Assembly: GCF_036985595.1 (NCBI RefSeq)
Contig: NZ_BTPU01000023.1
Location: 1-64,000 of the forward strand
Source: Vallitalea maricola
Lineage (GTDB): Bacteria; Bacillota; Clostridia; Lachnospirales; Vallitaleaceae
Direction of reading: 5' to 3'
Length of the DNA stretch: 64,000 nucleotides
Shown: piece after piece, positions 45,581-54,055 of the stretch
How positions within the stretch are numbered: position 1 is the stretch's first letter
How the letters are laid out: every line of letters begins with the position of its first letter
The notes under the pieces: generated by a model
The model's database searches: none
Told to the model about the DNA's origin: nothing
What the model saw: only the letters and a program-made list of their open reading frames with translations
Position numbers and translations under genes: made by a program

Positions 45581-46600
45581 ATGAATTTACAATTGTTTCC
45601 AAAAATAGATTTGCATTATCATTTAGATGGAAGTGTAAGTCCAGTTACATTAATAGAAATAGCACTACAGGAAAATATTCAACTTCCTACAATGAACGTA
45701 GATAAATTAAGAGAATATGTACAGGTTGAAGAAGAGTGTAGAAATCTTGCTGAATATTTAACTAAATTTGAAATATCAAAAAAATGTATGCAATCACCTA
45801 GGGCATTAAAACAAGTTGCTTATAAAGCAATTGAGGATGTATCAAAACAAAATGTTAGGTATATTGAAGTTAGATTTGCACCGTATCTACATACTGAACA
45901 AGGATTAAGAATTGATGAAGTAGTATCAAATGTCTTGAGTGGGTTAAAAGAAGGAGAAAATGACTTTGCTACTATGGCAAGAGCAATACTAATTTGTATG
46001 AGAAACGATTCAGTGGAAAAAAATATTGAAATAATAGAGGTTGCTGCTAAGTTTTTAGATAAAGGTGTAGTTGGCGTTGATTTGGCAGGAGATGAAGCAA
46101 ATTTTCCACCTGATTTAAATAAAGATGCCTTTAATTTAGCAAAAAAATATAATATACCTATCACAATCCATGCAGGTGAAGCAGCAGGTTCAGAAAATAT
46201 CTATGATGCAGTAGTTAATTTGGGAGCAAAAAGAATAGGTCATGGTATAAGACTTAAGGAAGATCCTCATTTAGTAGAACTTATTAAAGAAAAAAAAATC
46301 ACGTTAGAATTATGTCCTACGAGTAATGTGCAAACAAAAGCTGTAGATTCATGGGAAAGTCATCCTATTAAGTATTATTTTGATAAAGGTATTTTGGTAA
46401 CAGTAAATACAGATAATACGACTGTCTCCAATACTAATATTACAAATGAATATAGAATATTAGTTGAACGTTATGGTTTTATTTTAGATGAATTAAAGGA
46501 AATAACATTTAATTCTCTTAATGCTGCTTTTATAAATAATAATGACAAACAAAAATTAAAAAAAATATTAGAAAAAGAATATAAAATAATTGGTTTATAA
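45581..46600 (+). CDS. add: Adenosine deaminase
   Basis: A 339-residue amidohydrolase, ATG 45581 after GGAGGTG. Zinc ligands are in KIDLHYHLDGS near the N-terminus, and the catalytic texts TIHAGEAAG, GAKRIGHGIRL, ELCPTSNVQT and VTVNTDNTTVSNT follow the ADA pattern. It converts adenosine to inosine, feeding the nucleoside hydrolase above. It sits after the transporter operon's terminator, so it either has its own weak promoter or depends on read-through. AGTTTTCA (46621) and TGAAAACT (46656) form a hairpin after the stop without a clear T-run. Confidence 0.93.
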   Translation: MNLQLFPKIDLHYHLDGSVSPVTLIEIALQENIQLPTMNVDKLREYVQVEEECRNLAEYLTKFEISKKCMQSPRALKQVAYKAIEDVSKQNVRYIEVRFAPYLHTEQGLRIDEVVSNVLSGLKEGENDFATMARAILICMRNDSVEKNIEIIEVAAKFLDKGVVGVDLAGDEANFPPDLNKDAFNLAKKYNIPITIHAGEAAGSENIYDAVVNLGAKRIGHGIRLKEDPHLVELIKEKKITLELCPTSNVQTKAVDSWESHPIKYYFDKGILVTVNTDNTTVSNTNITNEYRILVERYGFILDELKEITFNSLNAAFINNNDKQKLKKILEKEYKIIGL

Positions 46601-46669
46601 TAAAAGAAGTATTAGGGTGGAGTTTTCATCTTAATGTAACATAATTACAAAAGACTGAAAACTAAAGGA

Positions 46670-46742
46670 TATATTTTTGAATATTATAAAAAGGTTAATG
46701 AAATAATAAAAGTAGGTATGTAAGAGATTATCATCCATATCT
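46670..46742 (+). repeat. Dispersed ~75-bp repeat, copy 2, with sigma-G-like promoter ahead of tlp
   Basis: It matches 37855-37930. Within it GAATA-N18-AATAATA resembles the forespore sigma-G consensus and lies about 75 bases before tlp, a gene of the class read by sigma-G in Bacillus. The promoter call is inference. Confidence 0.5.
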
Positions 46743-46774
46743 ATCACTAAAAAAATAATGAAGGAGACATTAAA

Positions 46775-47002
46775 ATGGAACATAAACAAGACGACAGAAG
46801 AGATAATGTAGATAGAATTCAATACAATATTGATAAAACAATACAAAATATTCATTTGGCTGATGAAATGATTGAAGAGACAGATGATGAAAAAATGAAA
46901 AAAACATTAGAAGAAAAAAATAGAAGAAGAGAAGAATCATTAAACAGTATGAGAAATGAAATAGAGGATGAAGCAAAAGATAAGAAAGATGGATATAGAT
47001 AA
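46775..47002 (+). CDS. tlp: Small acid-soluble spore protein Tlp
   Basis: A 75-residue, highly charged protein, ATG 46775 after AAGGAG. It matches the Tlp family along its length: DDRRDNVDRIQYNIDKTIQNIHLADEMIEET near the start, and EEKNRRREESLNSMRNEIEDEAKDKKDGYR at the end, where Bacillus Tlp has KNERRKE and DEA..R.NGY. Tlp is made in the forespore. Its presence indicates that the organism forms endospores. A strong terminator lies 12 bases after the stop. Confidence 0.9.
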   Translation: MEHKQDDRRDNVDRIQYNIDKTIQNIHLADEMIEETDDEKMKKTLEEKNRRREESLNSMRNEIEDEAKDKKDGYR

Positions 47003-47013
47003 AATTGTTAGAT

Positions 47014-47037
47014 GACCCCCTCAAGGGGTCTTTTTTT
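47014..47037 (+). terminator. Intrinsic terminator after tlp
   Basis: GACCCC (47014-47019 region) pairs with GGGGTC (to 47030) and is followed by TTTTTTT. Confidence 0.93.
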
Positions 47038-47081
47038 CTTATAGGAAAGTTGCTTGGATTTTACAGAATAAAAATTTGTTC

Positions 47082-47109
47082 TTGCTATTATTATTATTAA
47101 TGTTATAAT
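47082..47109 (+). promoter_or_regulatory. Probable sigma-A promoter of the DeoR gene
   Basis: TTGCTA (47082-47087) and TATAAT (47104-47109) are 16 bases apart, 47 bases before the DeoR start. Confidence 0.5.
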
Positions 47110-47155
47110 AAAAAAGAAAAAACAACAATAAAAAAGGGTGGGAATAGGTGGTTTT

Positions 47156-47929
47156 ATGTTAGCAATTGATAGAAGAAAAACAATATTAGAGATAATTAAT
47201 AAGGAAGAAAGTGTAAAAGTATTAGACCTCAGCAAACAATTTAATGTTACACTTGAGACAATAAGAAGAGACCTTGAAAAACTAGAAAACGAAGGCTACA
47301 TAACAAGAAGTTATGGTGGAGCTGTACTTAATAAAAGCACTAATGAAGACATATCCATTAACATAAGAGAAGCAACTAATAAAGAAGACAAAAATCTAAT
47401 AGGAAAAGCAGTGGCTGATTTAATTCAAGATGGAGATACCATTATGATGGATTCCAGTACAACTGCTTTATATGTTGCAAAATACCTAAAAGGTAAAAAG
47501 ATTACTATAATAACTAATGCATTGAAAATACCTATGGTTTTAGCAGGTGATTCTAACATTAATGTTATATCAACGGGTGGAACACTAAAAAGCACTTCCT
47601 TATCATTTGTGGGACACTGGGCAGAATCAGCGATTGAAAAATACTATGTAAATAAGACAATAATCAGCTGTAAAGCAATTAACATTGAACATGGAATTAT
47701 GGAACCCCATCAATTGGAAACAGAAGTAAAGAAAAAGATGATAAAAACTTCTGAACAGGTGATATTAGCTGTTGACAGCAGTAAATTTGATAAAAAATCA
47801 TTTATCAAAGCTTATAATCTTGATAAGATTGATATTATTGTTACTGACAAAGAATTATCCAATAAATGGGTTGAAACTTTACATGATAATAAAGTTGATA
47901 TAATAAAAGTGGGTGAAGGGATAGATTAA
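47156..47929 (+). CDS. DeoR-family transcriptional regulator of the BMC/deoxysugar locus
   Basis: ATG 47156 is 5 nt after AGGTGG; the GTG at 47138 lacks a ribosome site. The 257-residue protein has the DeoR winged helix (RRKTILEIINKEESVKVLDLSKQFNVTLETIRRDLEKLE..GYITRSYGGAVL) and a DeoRC sugar-phosphate sensor (DGDTIMMDSSTTALYVAKYL, TIITNALKIPMVL, VISTGGTLKSTSLSFVG). Such regulators respond to sugar phosphates, here plausibly fuculose- or rhamnulose-1-phosphate. It has its own terminator and lies just upstream of the aldolase promoter. Confidence 0.92.
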   Translation: MLAIDRRKTILEIINKEESVKVLDLSKQFNVTLETIRRDLEKLENEGYITRSYGGAVLNKSTNEDISINIREATNKEDKNLIGKAVADLIQDGDTIMMDSSTTALYVAKYLKGKKITIITNALKIPMVLAGDSNINVISTGGTLKSTSLSFVGHWAESAIEKYYVNKTIISCKAINIEHGIMEPHQLETEVKKKMIKTSEQVILAVDSSKFDKKSFIKAYNLDKIDIIVTDKELSNKWVETLHDNKVDIIKVGEGID

Positions 47930-47980
47930 TAATCACTTATCTACTTCAGATATAACAAAACAAATAGAAACCAACAAGAA

Positions 47981-48017
47981 AACAGTGCAAATATATAAAT
48001 TTTGTACTGTTTTTTTG
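47981..48017 (+). terminator. Intrinsic terminator after the DeoR gene
   Basis: AACAGTGCAAA (47981-47991) pairs with TTTGTACTGTT (48001-48011, one G-U) and continues into TTTTTT. Confidence 0.85.
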
Positions 48018-48029
48018 TTGCAAAGATAC

Positions 48030-48058
48030 TTGACTAATGTTGGTTATTCTGTTATTAT
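48030..48058 (+). promoter_or_regulatory. Sigma-A promoter of the BMC operon
   Basis: TTGACT (48030-48035) and TATTAT (48053-48058) are 17 bases apart, after the DeoR terminator and 77 bases before the aldolase start. No adenosylcobalamin riboswitch is recognisable in the leader. Confidence 0.65.
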
Positions 48059-48134
48059 TATATTAAACAAAGATAATAAAAGAAAAACAAACAAGAACAA
48101 AGAACTTTTAAATATATTATTAGGAGGAATAATA

Positions 48135-48923
48135 ATGATAGGTGAATACGAAATAAAGAAACAAATATGTGAAATTGGTAAGAGAATCTATGATAGAGGT
48201 ATGGTTGCAGCTAATGACGGTAATATTAGTGTAAAAATATCTGATAATGAATTTTTATGTACACCAACAGGTACAAGTAAAGGATTTATGACACCAGACA
48301 TGATTTGTAAAGTTGATATTGATGGTAATGTTCTTCAAGCTAACAAAGGATTAAAACCATCTTCAGAGATTAAAATGCATCTTAGAGTATACAAACAAAG
48401 ACCAGATGTAAAATCTGTTGTTCATGCGCATCCAATGTACGCTACTGGTTTTGCCATTGCTGGTATTCCATTAACACAACCAATCATGCCAGAAGCAGTT
48501 ATTTCATTAGGTTGTGTACCAATTGCTGAATATGGAACACCTTCAACTGATGAAATCCCAGATGCGGTAGAAAAATTCTTACAAAACTATGATGCAGTAT
48601 TATTAGCTAATCATGGGGCACTAAGTTATGGAGACAGTTTAATAACTGCTTATTACAAAATGGAATCATTAGAGTTCTATGCACAATTATTATATATATC
48701 TAAGCAACTTGGCGGACCACAAGAATTATCAGATACTCAAGTTCAAACATTATATGATCTAAGAAGTAAATTTAATCTATCAGGAAAACATCCTGCTAAT
48801 CTTTGTAAGACAGGTGGAAGCAGCTGTAGTCCAGTTAAAGAAGAAAAAGCACAAGTAAGTGATAATGATGTAAGTGCAATCGTTGCTGAAGTAACTAAGA
48901 GAGTTATAGAGCAATTAAAATAA
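48135..48923 (+). CDS. Class II aldolase (fuculose/rhamnulose-1-phosphate type) with C-terminal encapsulation peptide
   Basis: ATG 48135 follows TAGGAGG; an upstream in-frame start at 47985 overlaps the terminator and promoter and is rejected. The 262-residue enzyme has the zinc aldolase pattern: GNISVKI, CTPTGTSKGF, PSSEIKMHLRVY, the HAHPMYATG zinc site and ANHGALSYG. Family members cleave L-fuculose- or L-rhamnulose-1-phosphate to DHAP and L-lactaldehyde. After the domain there is a linker (GGSSCSPVKEEKAQ) and an amphipathic helix (DVSAIVAEVTKRVIEQLK), the form of a BMC-targeting peptide. It is the first gene of the compartment operon. Confidence 0.88.
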   Translation: MIGEYEIKKQICEIGKRIYDRGMVAANDGNISVKISDNEFLCTPTGTSKGFMTPDMICKVDIDGNVLQANKGLKPSSEIKMHLRVYKQRPDVKSVVHAHPMYATGFAIAGIPLTQPIMPEAVISLGCVPIAEYGTPSTDEIPDAVEKFLQNYDAVLLANHGALSYGDSLITAYYKMESLEFYAQLLYISKQLGGPQELSDTQVQTLYDLRSKFNLSGKHPANLCKTGGSSCSPVKEEKAQVSDNDVSAIVAEVTKRVIEQLK

Positions 48924-48948
48924 TATTTCTCTTGAGGAGAGATTAAGT

Positions 48949-50613
48949 ATGAAGCGTTCAAAAAGATTTGAAATACTTGACAAAAGACCTATTAATCAAG
49001 ATGGATATATCAATGAATGGCCAGAAAAAGGGTTTATTGCTATGAATAGTCCTCTTGATCCAAAACCATCTGTAGAGGTTAGAAGTAATACTATAACCAA
49101 GATGGATGGAAAATCAAGAGAAGAATTCGATTTCATTGATCAGTTTATTGCAGACTACGCAATTGATATAGAGCTGACAGAACAAATGATGGCAATGGAT
49201 TCCTTGGATATAGCTAGGAAATTAGTTGATATACATATAAAAAGAGAAGAAATAATAAAAATCATCTCAGGGTTAACTCCTGCCAAGATATGTGAAGTCG
49301 TTGGACATCTTAATGTAGTAGAGATGATGATGGCAATGCAGAAGATGAGAGCAAGAAAGTTACCTGCAAACCAAGCACATATAACCAATCTCAAAGATAA
49401 TCCTGTACAGATAGCGGCTGATGCGGCAGAAGGAGCACTTAGAGGATTCGCAGAAGAAGAAACAACAGTAGCAGTAGCCAGATATGCACCTTTTAATGCA
49501 ATAGCATTGTTGATTGGTGCCCAAGTAGGCAGGAAAGGTGTACTAACCCAATGTGCTGTTGAAGAAGCTATTGAACTTGACCTTGGAATAAGAGGGTTAA
49601 CTACTTATGCTGAAACCATATCGGTATACGGAACAGAATCCGTATTTATTGATGGTGATGATACTCCTTATTCAAAAGCGTTTTTAGCATCCGCTTATGC
49701 ATCAAGAGGATTGAAAATGAGATTTACCTCTGGTACTGGTTCAGAAGTGTTGATGGGTAATGCAGAAAGTAAATCAATGCTATATCTTGAAACAAGATGT
49801 ATTCTAGTTACAAAAGGTGCTGGTGTTCAGGGATTACAAAACGGTTCTGTTAGTTGTATTGGTATTCCAGCGTCTGTACCATCAGGAATTAGGGCTGTAC
49901 TTGCTGAGAACTTGATTGCTGCAATGCTTGATTTGGAAGTAGCATCTTCTAACGATCAAAGTTTTACTCATTCTGACCAAAGAAGAACAGCAAGAACAAT
50001 GATGCAATTCCTACCTGGAACTGATTTTATATTTTCTGGTTATAGTGGAACACCTAATTACGATAATATGTTTGCTGGTTCCAATTTCGATGCAGAAGAT
50101 TTTGATGATTATAATGTACTTCAGCGAGATCTGAAAATTGATGGTGGACTTAGACCAGTAAAAGAAGAAGATGTTATTGATACAAGAAGAAAAGCTGCAA
50201 AAGCTTTACAAGGTGTATTTAGAGAGCTAAAACTTCCTGATATCAGCGATGAAGAAGTGGAAGCGGCGGCTTATGCTCATGGTAGTAAAGATATGCCTGA
50301 GAGAGACATATTAGCTGATCTTGCAGCTATTGATGATATGATGAACAAAGGTATAACAGGACTTGATATTGTAAAAGCACTACATAACGCTTCATATATA
50401 GATGTAGCTGACAGTTTGTTGAATATGTTGAAACAGAGGATAACAGGTGATTACTTACATACCTCTGCAATATTGGATGATGAATTTAATGTTATAAGTG
50501 CTGTCAATATGGAAAATGATTATATGGGTCCTGGTACTGGATATAGAGTATCAGGTAAAAGATGGCAGGAAATAAAGGATATTCCACATATTATTAATCT
50601 TGATGATCTATAA
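48949..50613 (+). CDS. pduC: B12-dependent diol dehydratase, large subunit
   Basis: A 554-residue protein, ATG 48949 after GAGGAGA, 25 bases after the aldolase. It matches PduC/DhaB throughout: MKRSKRFEILDKRPINQDGYINEWPEKGFIAM-type opening, KMRARKLPANQAHITN, GIRGLTTYAETISVYGTE, FTSGTGSEVLMGNAESKSMLYLE, and SGYSGTPNYDNMFAGSNFD. It carries the TIM barrel that binds substrate and coenzyme B12 and converts 1,2-propanediol to propionaldehyde (or glycerol to 3-hydroxypropionaldehyde). It works as a heterohexamer with the next two subunits. Confidence 0.96.
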   Translation: MKRSKRFEILDKRPINQDGYINEWPEKGFIAMNSPLDPKPSVEVRSNTITKMDGKSREEFDFIDQFIADYAIDIELTEQMMAMDSLDIARKLVDIHIKREEIIKIISGLTPAKICEVVGHLNVVEMMMAMQKMRARKLPANQAHITNLKDNPVQIAADAAEGALRGFAEEETTVAVARYAPFNAIALLIGAQVGRKGVLTQCAVEEAIELDLGIRGLTTYAETISVYGTESVFIDGDDTPYSKAFLASAYASRGLKMRFTSGTGSEVLMGNAESKSMLYLETRCILVTKGAGVQGLQNGSVSCIGIPASVPSGIRAVLAENLIAAMLDLEVASSNDQSFTHSDQRRTARTMMQFLPGTDFIFSGYSGTPNYDNMFAGSNFDAEDFDDYNVLQRDLKIDGGLRPVKEEDVIDTRRKAAKALQGVFRELKLPDISDEEVEAAAYAHGSKDMPERDILADLAAIDDMMNKGITGLDIVKALHNASYIDVADSLLNMLKQRITGDYLHTSAILDDEFNVISAVNMENDYMGPGTGYRVSGKRWQEIKDIPHIINLDDL

Positions 50614-50626
50614 AGGTGGTGAAATA

Positions 50627-51274
50627 GTGGAATTAACTAATGAGCTTATTGAACAGATTACCAGATTAGTTGTAAAAGAGCTTAACAAGAAAGCTACTAT
50701 AATCAATAAAGAGAATGTAGATAACAAGCAATATGATTCTATTTTTAGGGATATAAAGAAATCTGAACGTGGAATGAATAGAAAAGAAGTGGTAATAGGT
50801 ATTGGACCCGCTTTTGGAAGTGTAATCAAAAAGACCATCAATGAATTGGAACATGTAAGAGTCATTAAGGAAATCATGGCTGGGATTGAAGAAGAAGGAA
50901 TGTTGCCTAGAGTAATCAGAGTCAATAAAACTTCGGATGTAGCTTTCATAGGTAAAGAGGCGGCTAACATGTCTGGTTCAGGAGTATCAATAGGAATTCA
51001 GTCAAAAGGAACAGCCATAATACACCAAAGAGACCTATATCCCCTTACTAATTTAGAATTGTTCCCACAAGCACCACTTTTAACTTTGGATATATATAGG
51101 CAGATAGGAAAAAATGCTGCAAGATATGCAAAAGGAGTACAGGTCAAACCTATTGAAAGTAAAAATGATTTTACTGTGCGTGCAAAGTATCAGGTAAAAG
51201 CGGCATTAATGCATACTAGAGAAACTGAATTTGTAGTAACTGCTAAAAACTCTGTGGATATTGGGTTGATCTAA
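50627..51274 (+). CDS. pduD: Diol dehydratase, medium subunit, with N-terminal encapsulation peptide
   Basis: GTG 50627 lies 7 nt after AAAGGTGG, the site formed across the pduC stop; the TTG at 50600 inside pduC is rejected. The 215-residue protein begins with an amphipathic helix (LTNELIEQITRLVVKELNKK) like the known PduD targeting peptide, then a linker, then the B12-binding medium subunit fold (EVVIGIGPAFGSVIKKTI, GIEEEGMLPRVIRV, SGSGVSIGIQSKGTAIIHQRDLYPLTNLELFPQAPLL). It helps bind coenzyme B12 with PduC and takes the complex into the compartment. Confidence 0.94.
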   Translation: MELTNELIEQITRLVVKELNKKATIINKENVDNKQYDSIFRDIKKSERGMNRKEVVIGIGPAFGSVIKKTINELEHVRVIKEIMAGIEEEGMLPRVIRVNKTSDVAFIGKEAANMSGSGVSIGIQSKGTAIIHQRDLYPLTNLELFPQAPLLTLDIYRQIGKNAARYAKGVQVKPIESKNDFTVRAKYQVKAALMHTRETEFVVTAKNSVDIGLI

Positions 51275-51305
51275 AAGTTTTGTGATGGGGAAAGGAATGA
51301 AAGTC

Positions 51306-51698
51306 ATGGTAAAATACCCCTTGCCTAAGGATAAAGTAAGAAGTTATACAGGTAAAAAATTGGATAGTATCAATATGGAGAGTGTTCTAGATGGGATTGT
51401 TACGCCAGAGGATATAAAGATATCTAAAGAAACCTTGAAGATGCAAGGTGAAATAGCTTATAGTTCCGGGAAAAAACAACTTCAGCAGAACTTTAATAGA
51501 GCCAGTGAGCTGACTAAGGTTGAGGATGAGTTGATACTTGAGATATATGATAAGTTAAGACCTAACAGGGCTACAAAAGATGAATTGTTAGACTATGCAA
51601 ATACTCTGGAAAATAAATATTCGGCTGTAATGTGTGCTGATTTTATTAGGGATGCGGTTAAGGTTTATGAGCGTAGAGGGATATTGAAAAAACAGTGA
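51306..51698 (+). CDS. pduE: Diol dehydratase, small subunit
   Basis: ATG 51306 is 9 nt after AAAGGA; earlier in-frame starts at 51282-51297 overlap or abut that site. The 130-residue product (VKYPLPKDKVRSYTGKKLDSINMESVLDG near the start, RASELTKVEDELILEIYDKLRPNRATKDELLDYA later) matches PduE. It is shorter than Salmonella PduE because the N-terminal extension is missing. It completes the alpha-beta-gamma dehydratase. A long hairpin separates it from the reactivase genes. Confidence 0.92.
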   Translation: MVKYPLPKDKVRSYTGKKLDSINMESVLDGIVTPEDIKISKETLKMQGEIAYSSGKKQLQQNFNRASELTKVEDELILEIYDKLRPNRATKDELLDYANTLENKYSAVMCADFIRDAVKVYERRGILKKQ

Positions 51699-51718
51699 TG
51701 GTTTGGATTTGTGGATAG

Positions 51719-51794
51719 GAGTCAGGGTAAAGTGTTACAATCACTTGCCTTACTCTGAGAAGCGATCGGTCTGCGTGATTGTAACACTTTACCC
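51719..51794. repeat. 20-bp perfect hairpin with invariant loop, copy 1
   Basis: GGGTAAAGTGTTACAATCAC (51725-51744) is the exact reverse complement of 51775-51794. The loop carries TTGCCTTACTCTGAGAAGCG then ATCGGT, which recurs unchanged at 60261-60287. The hairpin sits in the 158-base gap between pduE and pduG inside the BMC operon, where it could stabilise or end part of the transcript. Confidence 0.75.
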
Positions 51795-51856
51795 TTCTGT
51801 ATTGCAAGAAATAGTTGTATGAGAAATATATTAATATTTATGAATAGGTGATTTTG

Positions 51857-53683
51857 ATGAAGTATATTGCGGGGGTTGATATTGGTAATTCAACAACTGA
51901 GGTATGTATTGGTTTGATAAATGATAAAGGGATGCTTAAGTTTTTAGCTAGTGCTAATGTAGAGACTACTGGTACTAAGGGTACTCCTAGTAATGTGGAG
52001 GGGATTAAGAATGCCTTGGTCATAGCTATGGATAGGGTGCATAAAAAGATGGATGACCTGTCTGTTATAAGAATTAATGAAGCGGCTCCAGTTATCGGCG
52101 ATACTGCTATGGAAACAATTACAGAAACAATTATCACAGAGTCAACTATGATAGGTCATAATCCTGATACACCAGCAGGTGCAGGGATAGGGACAGGGTA
52201 TATTTATCCTGTGGAAGAGATTGATAAGCTGCCACGTAATAGGTCATATATATGTTTGGTATCAAATGATATGGGGTATGAGCAGGCGGCGGAGAAGATC
52301 AATAGATTGATGGAAGTTTATGAAATAAGTGCAGTTGTAGTTCAGGAAGATGAAGCGGTACTTATTTATAATAGATTGAATAAGAAGATTCCCATAGTGG
52401 ATGAAGTTAAGTACATTGATAAAATTGAGATAGGTATGAAAGCCGCTGTTGAGGTGGCACCTGAGGGACATACCATTACTAGGTTATCCAATCCTTATGG
52501 TATAGCTTCAATATTTCAGTTGAATGCAGAAGAAACTAGACATATTGTCCCTATTGCCAAGAGTTTTGTTGGAAGCAGGTCAGCTATATTCATTAGAACA
52601 CCGAAAGGGTCTGTAAAGGAGCAATCAATAAAAGCTGGTGAGCTGACTATACATGGTGAGGAATCGGAAGAAAAAGTCAAAGTGGATTTAGGTGCTGATG
52701 AGATAATGAAGTCTTGCAATAAGGCGGCACCAATTGTTGATATAGATGGAGAATCAGGTACTAATATAGGAATTATGATAGATGGAATCAAGAAGAATAT
52801 GCATGAGTTAACAGGTCAAGAAGGTACTGTTAAGATACAGGATATTCTAGCGGTGGATACGTTGATTCCAGTAGATGTCAAAGGGGCTTTGGCTGGAGAA
52901 GTTTCTATGGAAAATGCTGTAGGGATTGCGGCTATGGTTAAGACAGAACATCTGCCTATGGAAAAGATAGCTCGTAGATTACAAGATGAAACAGGTGTAT
53001 ACGTTAAGATAGCTGGTGTTGAAGCTGTTATGGCATCATTAGGTGCATGGACTACTCCTGGTACTGAATTGCCTTTAGCTATTCTTGATCTTGGTGGAGG
53101 TTCAACAGATGCAGCTATATTAGATGAAAATGGACTAGTAAAATCTGTGCATCTTGCAGGAGCAGGACAATTGATTACTCTATTGATTAATACTGAATTA
53201 GGACTTAATGATTTGGCTTTATGTGAACATATTAAAAGGAATCCTCTTGCAAAAGTAGAGAGTTTATTTCATATAAGGATGGAAAACAAGGAAATCAAGT
53301 TTTTTGATAAACCATTGTCTCCAAAGCTGTTTGGTAAAGTAGTGGTAATGGATGAAGAAAAGATGATTCCTATCAATAGTAATATAACTATGGAAAAGAT
53401 TGTGGATATAAGAAAATCAATAAAGAAAAAAGTATTTGTGCAGAATGCAATACGTGCATTAACTCAGATAGCGCCTAATAATCAGATTAGAAATATACCT
53501 AATATAGTATTGGTTGGAGGAAGTGCATTGGATTTTGAGATACCTGATTTGATTCTTAATGAATTATCTAAATATAAGATTGTTTCCGGTAGAGGAAATA
53601 TCAGAAATTGCGAAGGACCAAGAAATGCAGTAGCTACAGGGTTGTTGATGTCTTATAAGGGTCAGGGTAAAGTGGTGATTTGA
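51857..53683 (+). CDS. pduG: Diol dehydratase reactivase, large subunit
   Basis: ATG 51857 is 6 nt after ATAGGTG (GTG 51848 overlaps it). The 608-residue protein is the DdrA/PduG ATPase: YIAGVDIGNSTTEVCIG phosphate-1 motif, TITETIITESTMIGHNPDTPAG, the actin-like DLGGGSTDAAILDENG, and the C-terminal GRGNIRNCEGPRNAVATGL. It exchanges damaged cobalamin on inactivated diol dehydratase, using ATP, as a heterotetramer with PduH. Its TGA overlaps the pduH ATG by one base. Confidence 0.95.
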   Translation: MKYIAGVDIGNSTTEVCIGLINDKGMLKFLASANVETTGTKGTPSNVEGIKNALVIAMDRVHKKMDDLSVIRINEAAPVIGDTAMETITETIITESTMIGHNPDTPAGAGIGTGYIYPVEEIDKLPRNRSYICLVSNDMGYEQAAEKINRLMEVYEISAVVVQEDEAVLIYNRLNKKIPIVDEVKYIDKIEIGMKAAVEVAPEGHTITRLSNPYGIASIFQLNAEETRHIVPIAKSFVGSRSAIFIRTPKGSVKEQSIKAGELTIHGEESEEKVKVDLGADEIMKSCNKAAPIVDIDGESGTNIGIMIDGIKKNMHELTGQEGTVKIQDILAVDTLIPVDVKGALAGEVSMENAVGIAAMVKTEHLPMEKIARRLQDETGVYVKIAGVEAVMASLGAWTTPGTELPLAILDLGGGSTDAAILDENGLVKSVHLAGAGQLITLLINTELGLNDLALCEHIKRNPLAKVESLFHIRMENKEIKFFDKPLSPKLFGKVVVMDEEKMIPINSNITMEKIVDIRKSIKKKVFVQNAIRALTQIAPNNQIRNIPNIVLVGGSALDFEIPDLILNELSKYKIVSGRGNIRNCEGPRNAVATGLLMSYKGQGKVVI

Positions 53684-54015
53684 TGGAGCATAGAAGACCA
53701 GAGATACATGTGTGTTATTCTAGACAAAATAAAGAGTATGTAAAAGATATATTGGCTGGTATAGAAGAAGAGGGATTGTTTAGTTATTCCTATGAAACGA
53801 AGGACTGTGATTCTATAACAAGTGCTTATGAGGCTTCGGAAAGTTCGTTGTTAGGTGTTGGGATAAGTGTTGTACAGAGTCATATAGTTTTGCATGTTAG
53901 TAATCTTAAGGTGGATGAGCCGCTTCTGAAGATTAATATAGCTGATAGGTCTAGATTTAGAGTATTTGGTAACAATGCTGCTAGATATGTAAAAGGAATG
54001 CCTTTTAAATTATAG
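53683..54015 (+). CDS. pduH: Diol dehydratase reactivase, small subunit
   Basis: ATG 53683 overlaps the pduG stop (TGATG arrangement), the usual coupling for this pair. The 110-residue protein resembles the PduD-like DdrB fold: PEIHVCYSRQNKEYVKDILAGIEEEGLFSY, GVGISVVQSHIVLHV and FGNNAARYVKGMPF. It associates with PduG in cobalamin exchange. Confidence 0.93.
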   Translation: MEHRRPEIHVCYSRQNKEYVKDILAGIEEEGLFSYSYETKDCDSITSAYEASESSLLGVGISVVQSHIVLHVSNLKVDEPLLKINIADRSRFRVFGNNAARYVKGMPFKL

Positions 54016-54055
54016 ATTTTGATACTTTTTATTTTGTGATGAAAGGAAAATCGAT

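Noticed and set aside
47930..48134. Adenosylcobalamin riboswitch before the B12-dependent operon
   Set aside because: The leader is short and holds a DeoR terminator and a promoter; no B12-box text or long folded leader is visible.
47985..48134. N-terminal 50-residue extension of the aldolase
   Set aside because: It would overlap the DeoR terminator and the operon promoter; ATG 48135 with TAGGAGG is the natural start.
53659..53672. GTCAGGGTAAAGTG shared between the pduG 3' end and the hairpin at 51721
   Set aside because: It is coding sequence (GQGKV), only 14 bases long, and the rest of the element is missing; a match of this length is expected by chance in 64 kb.
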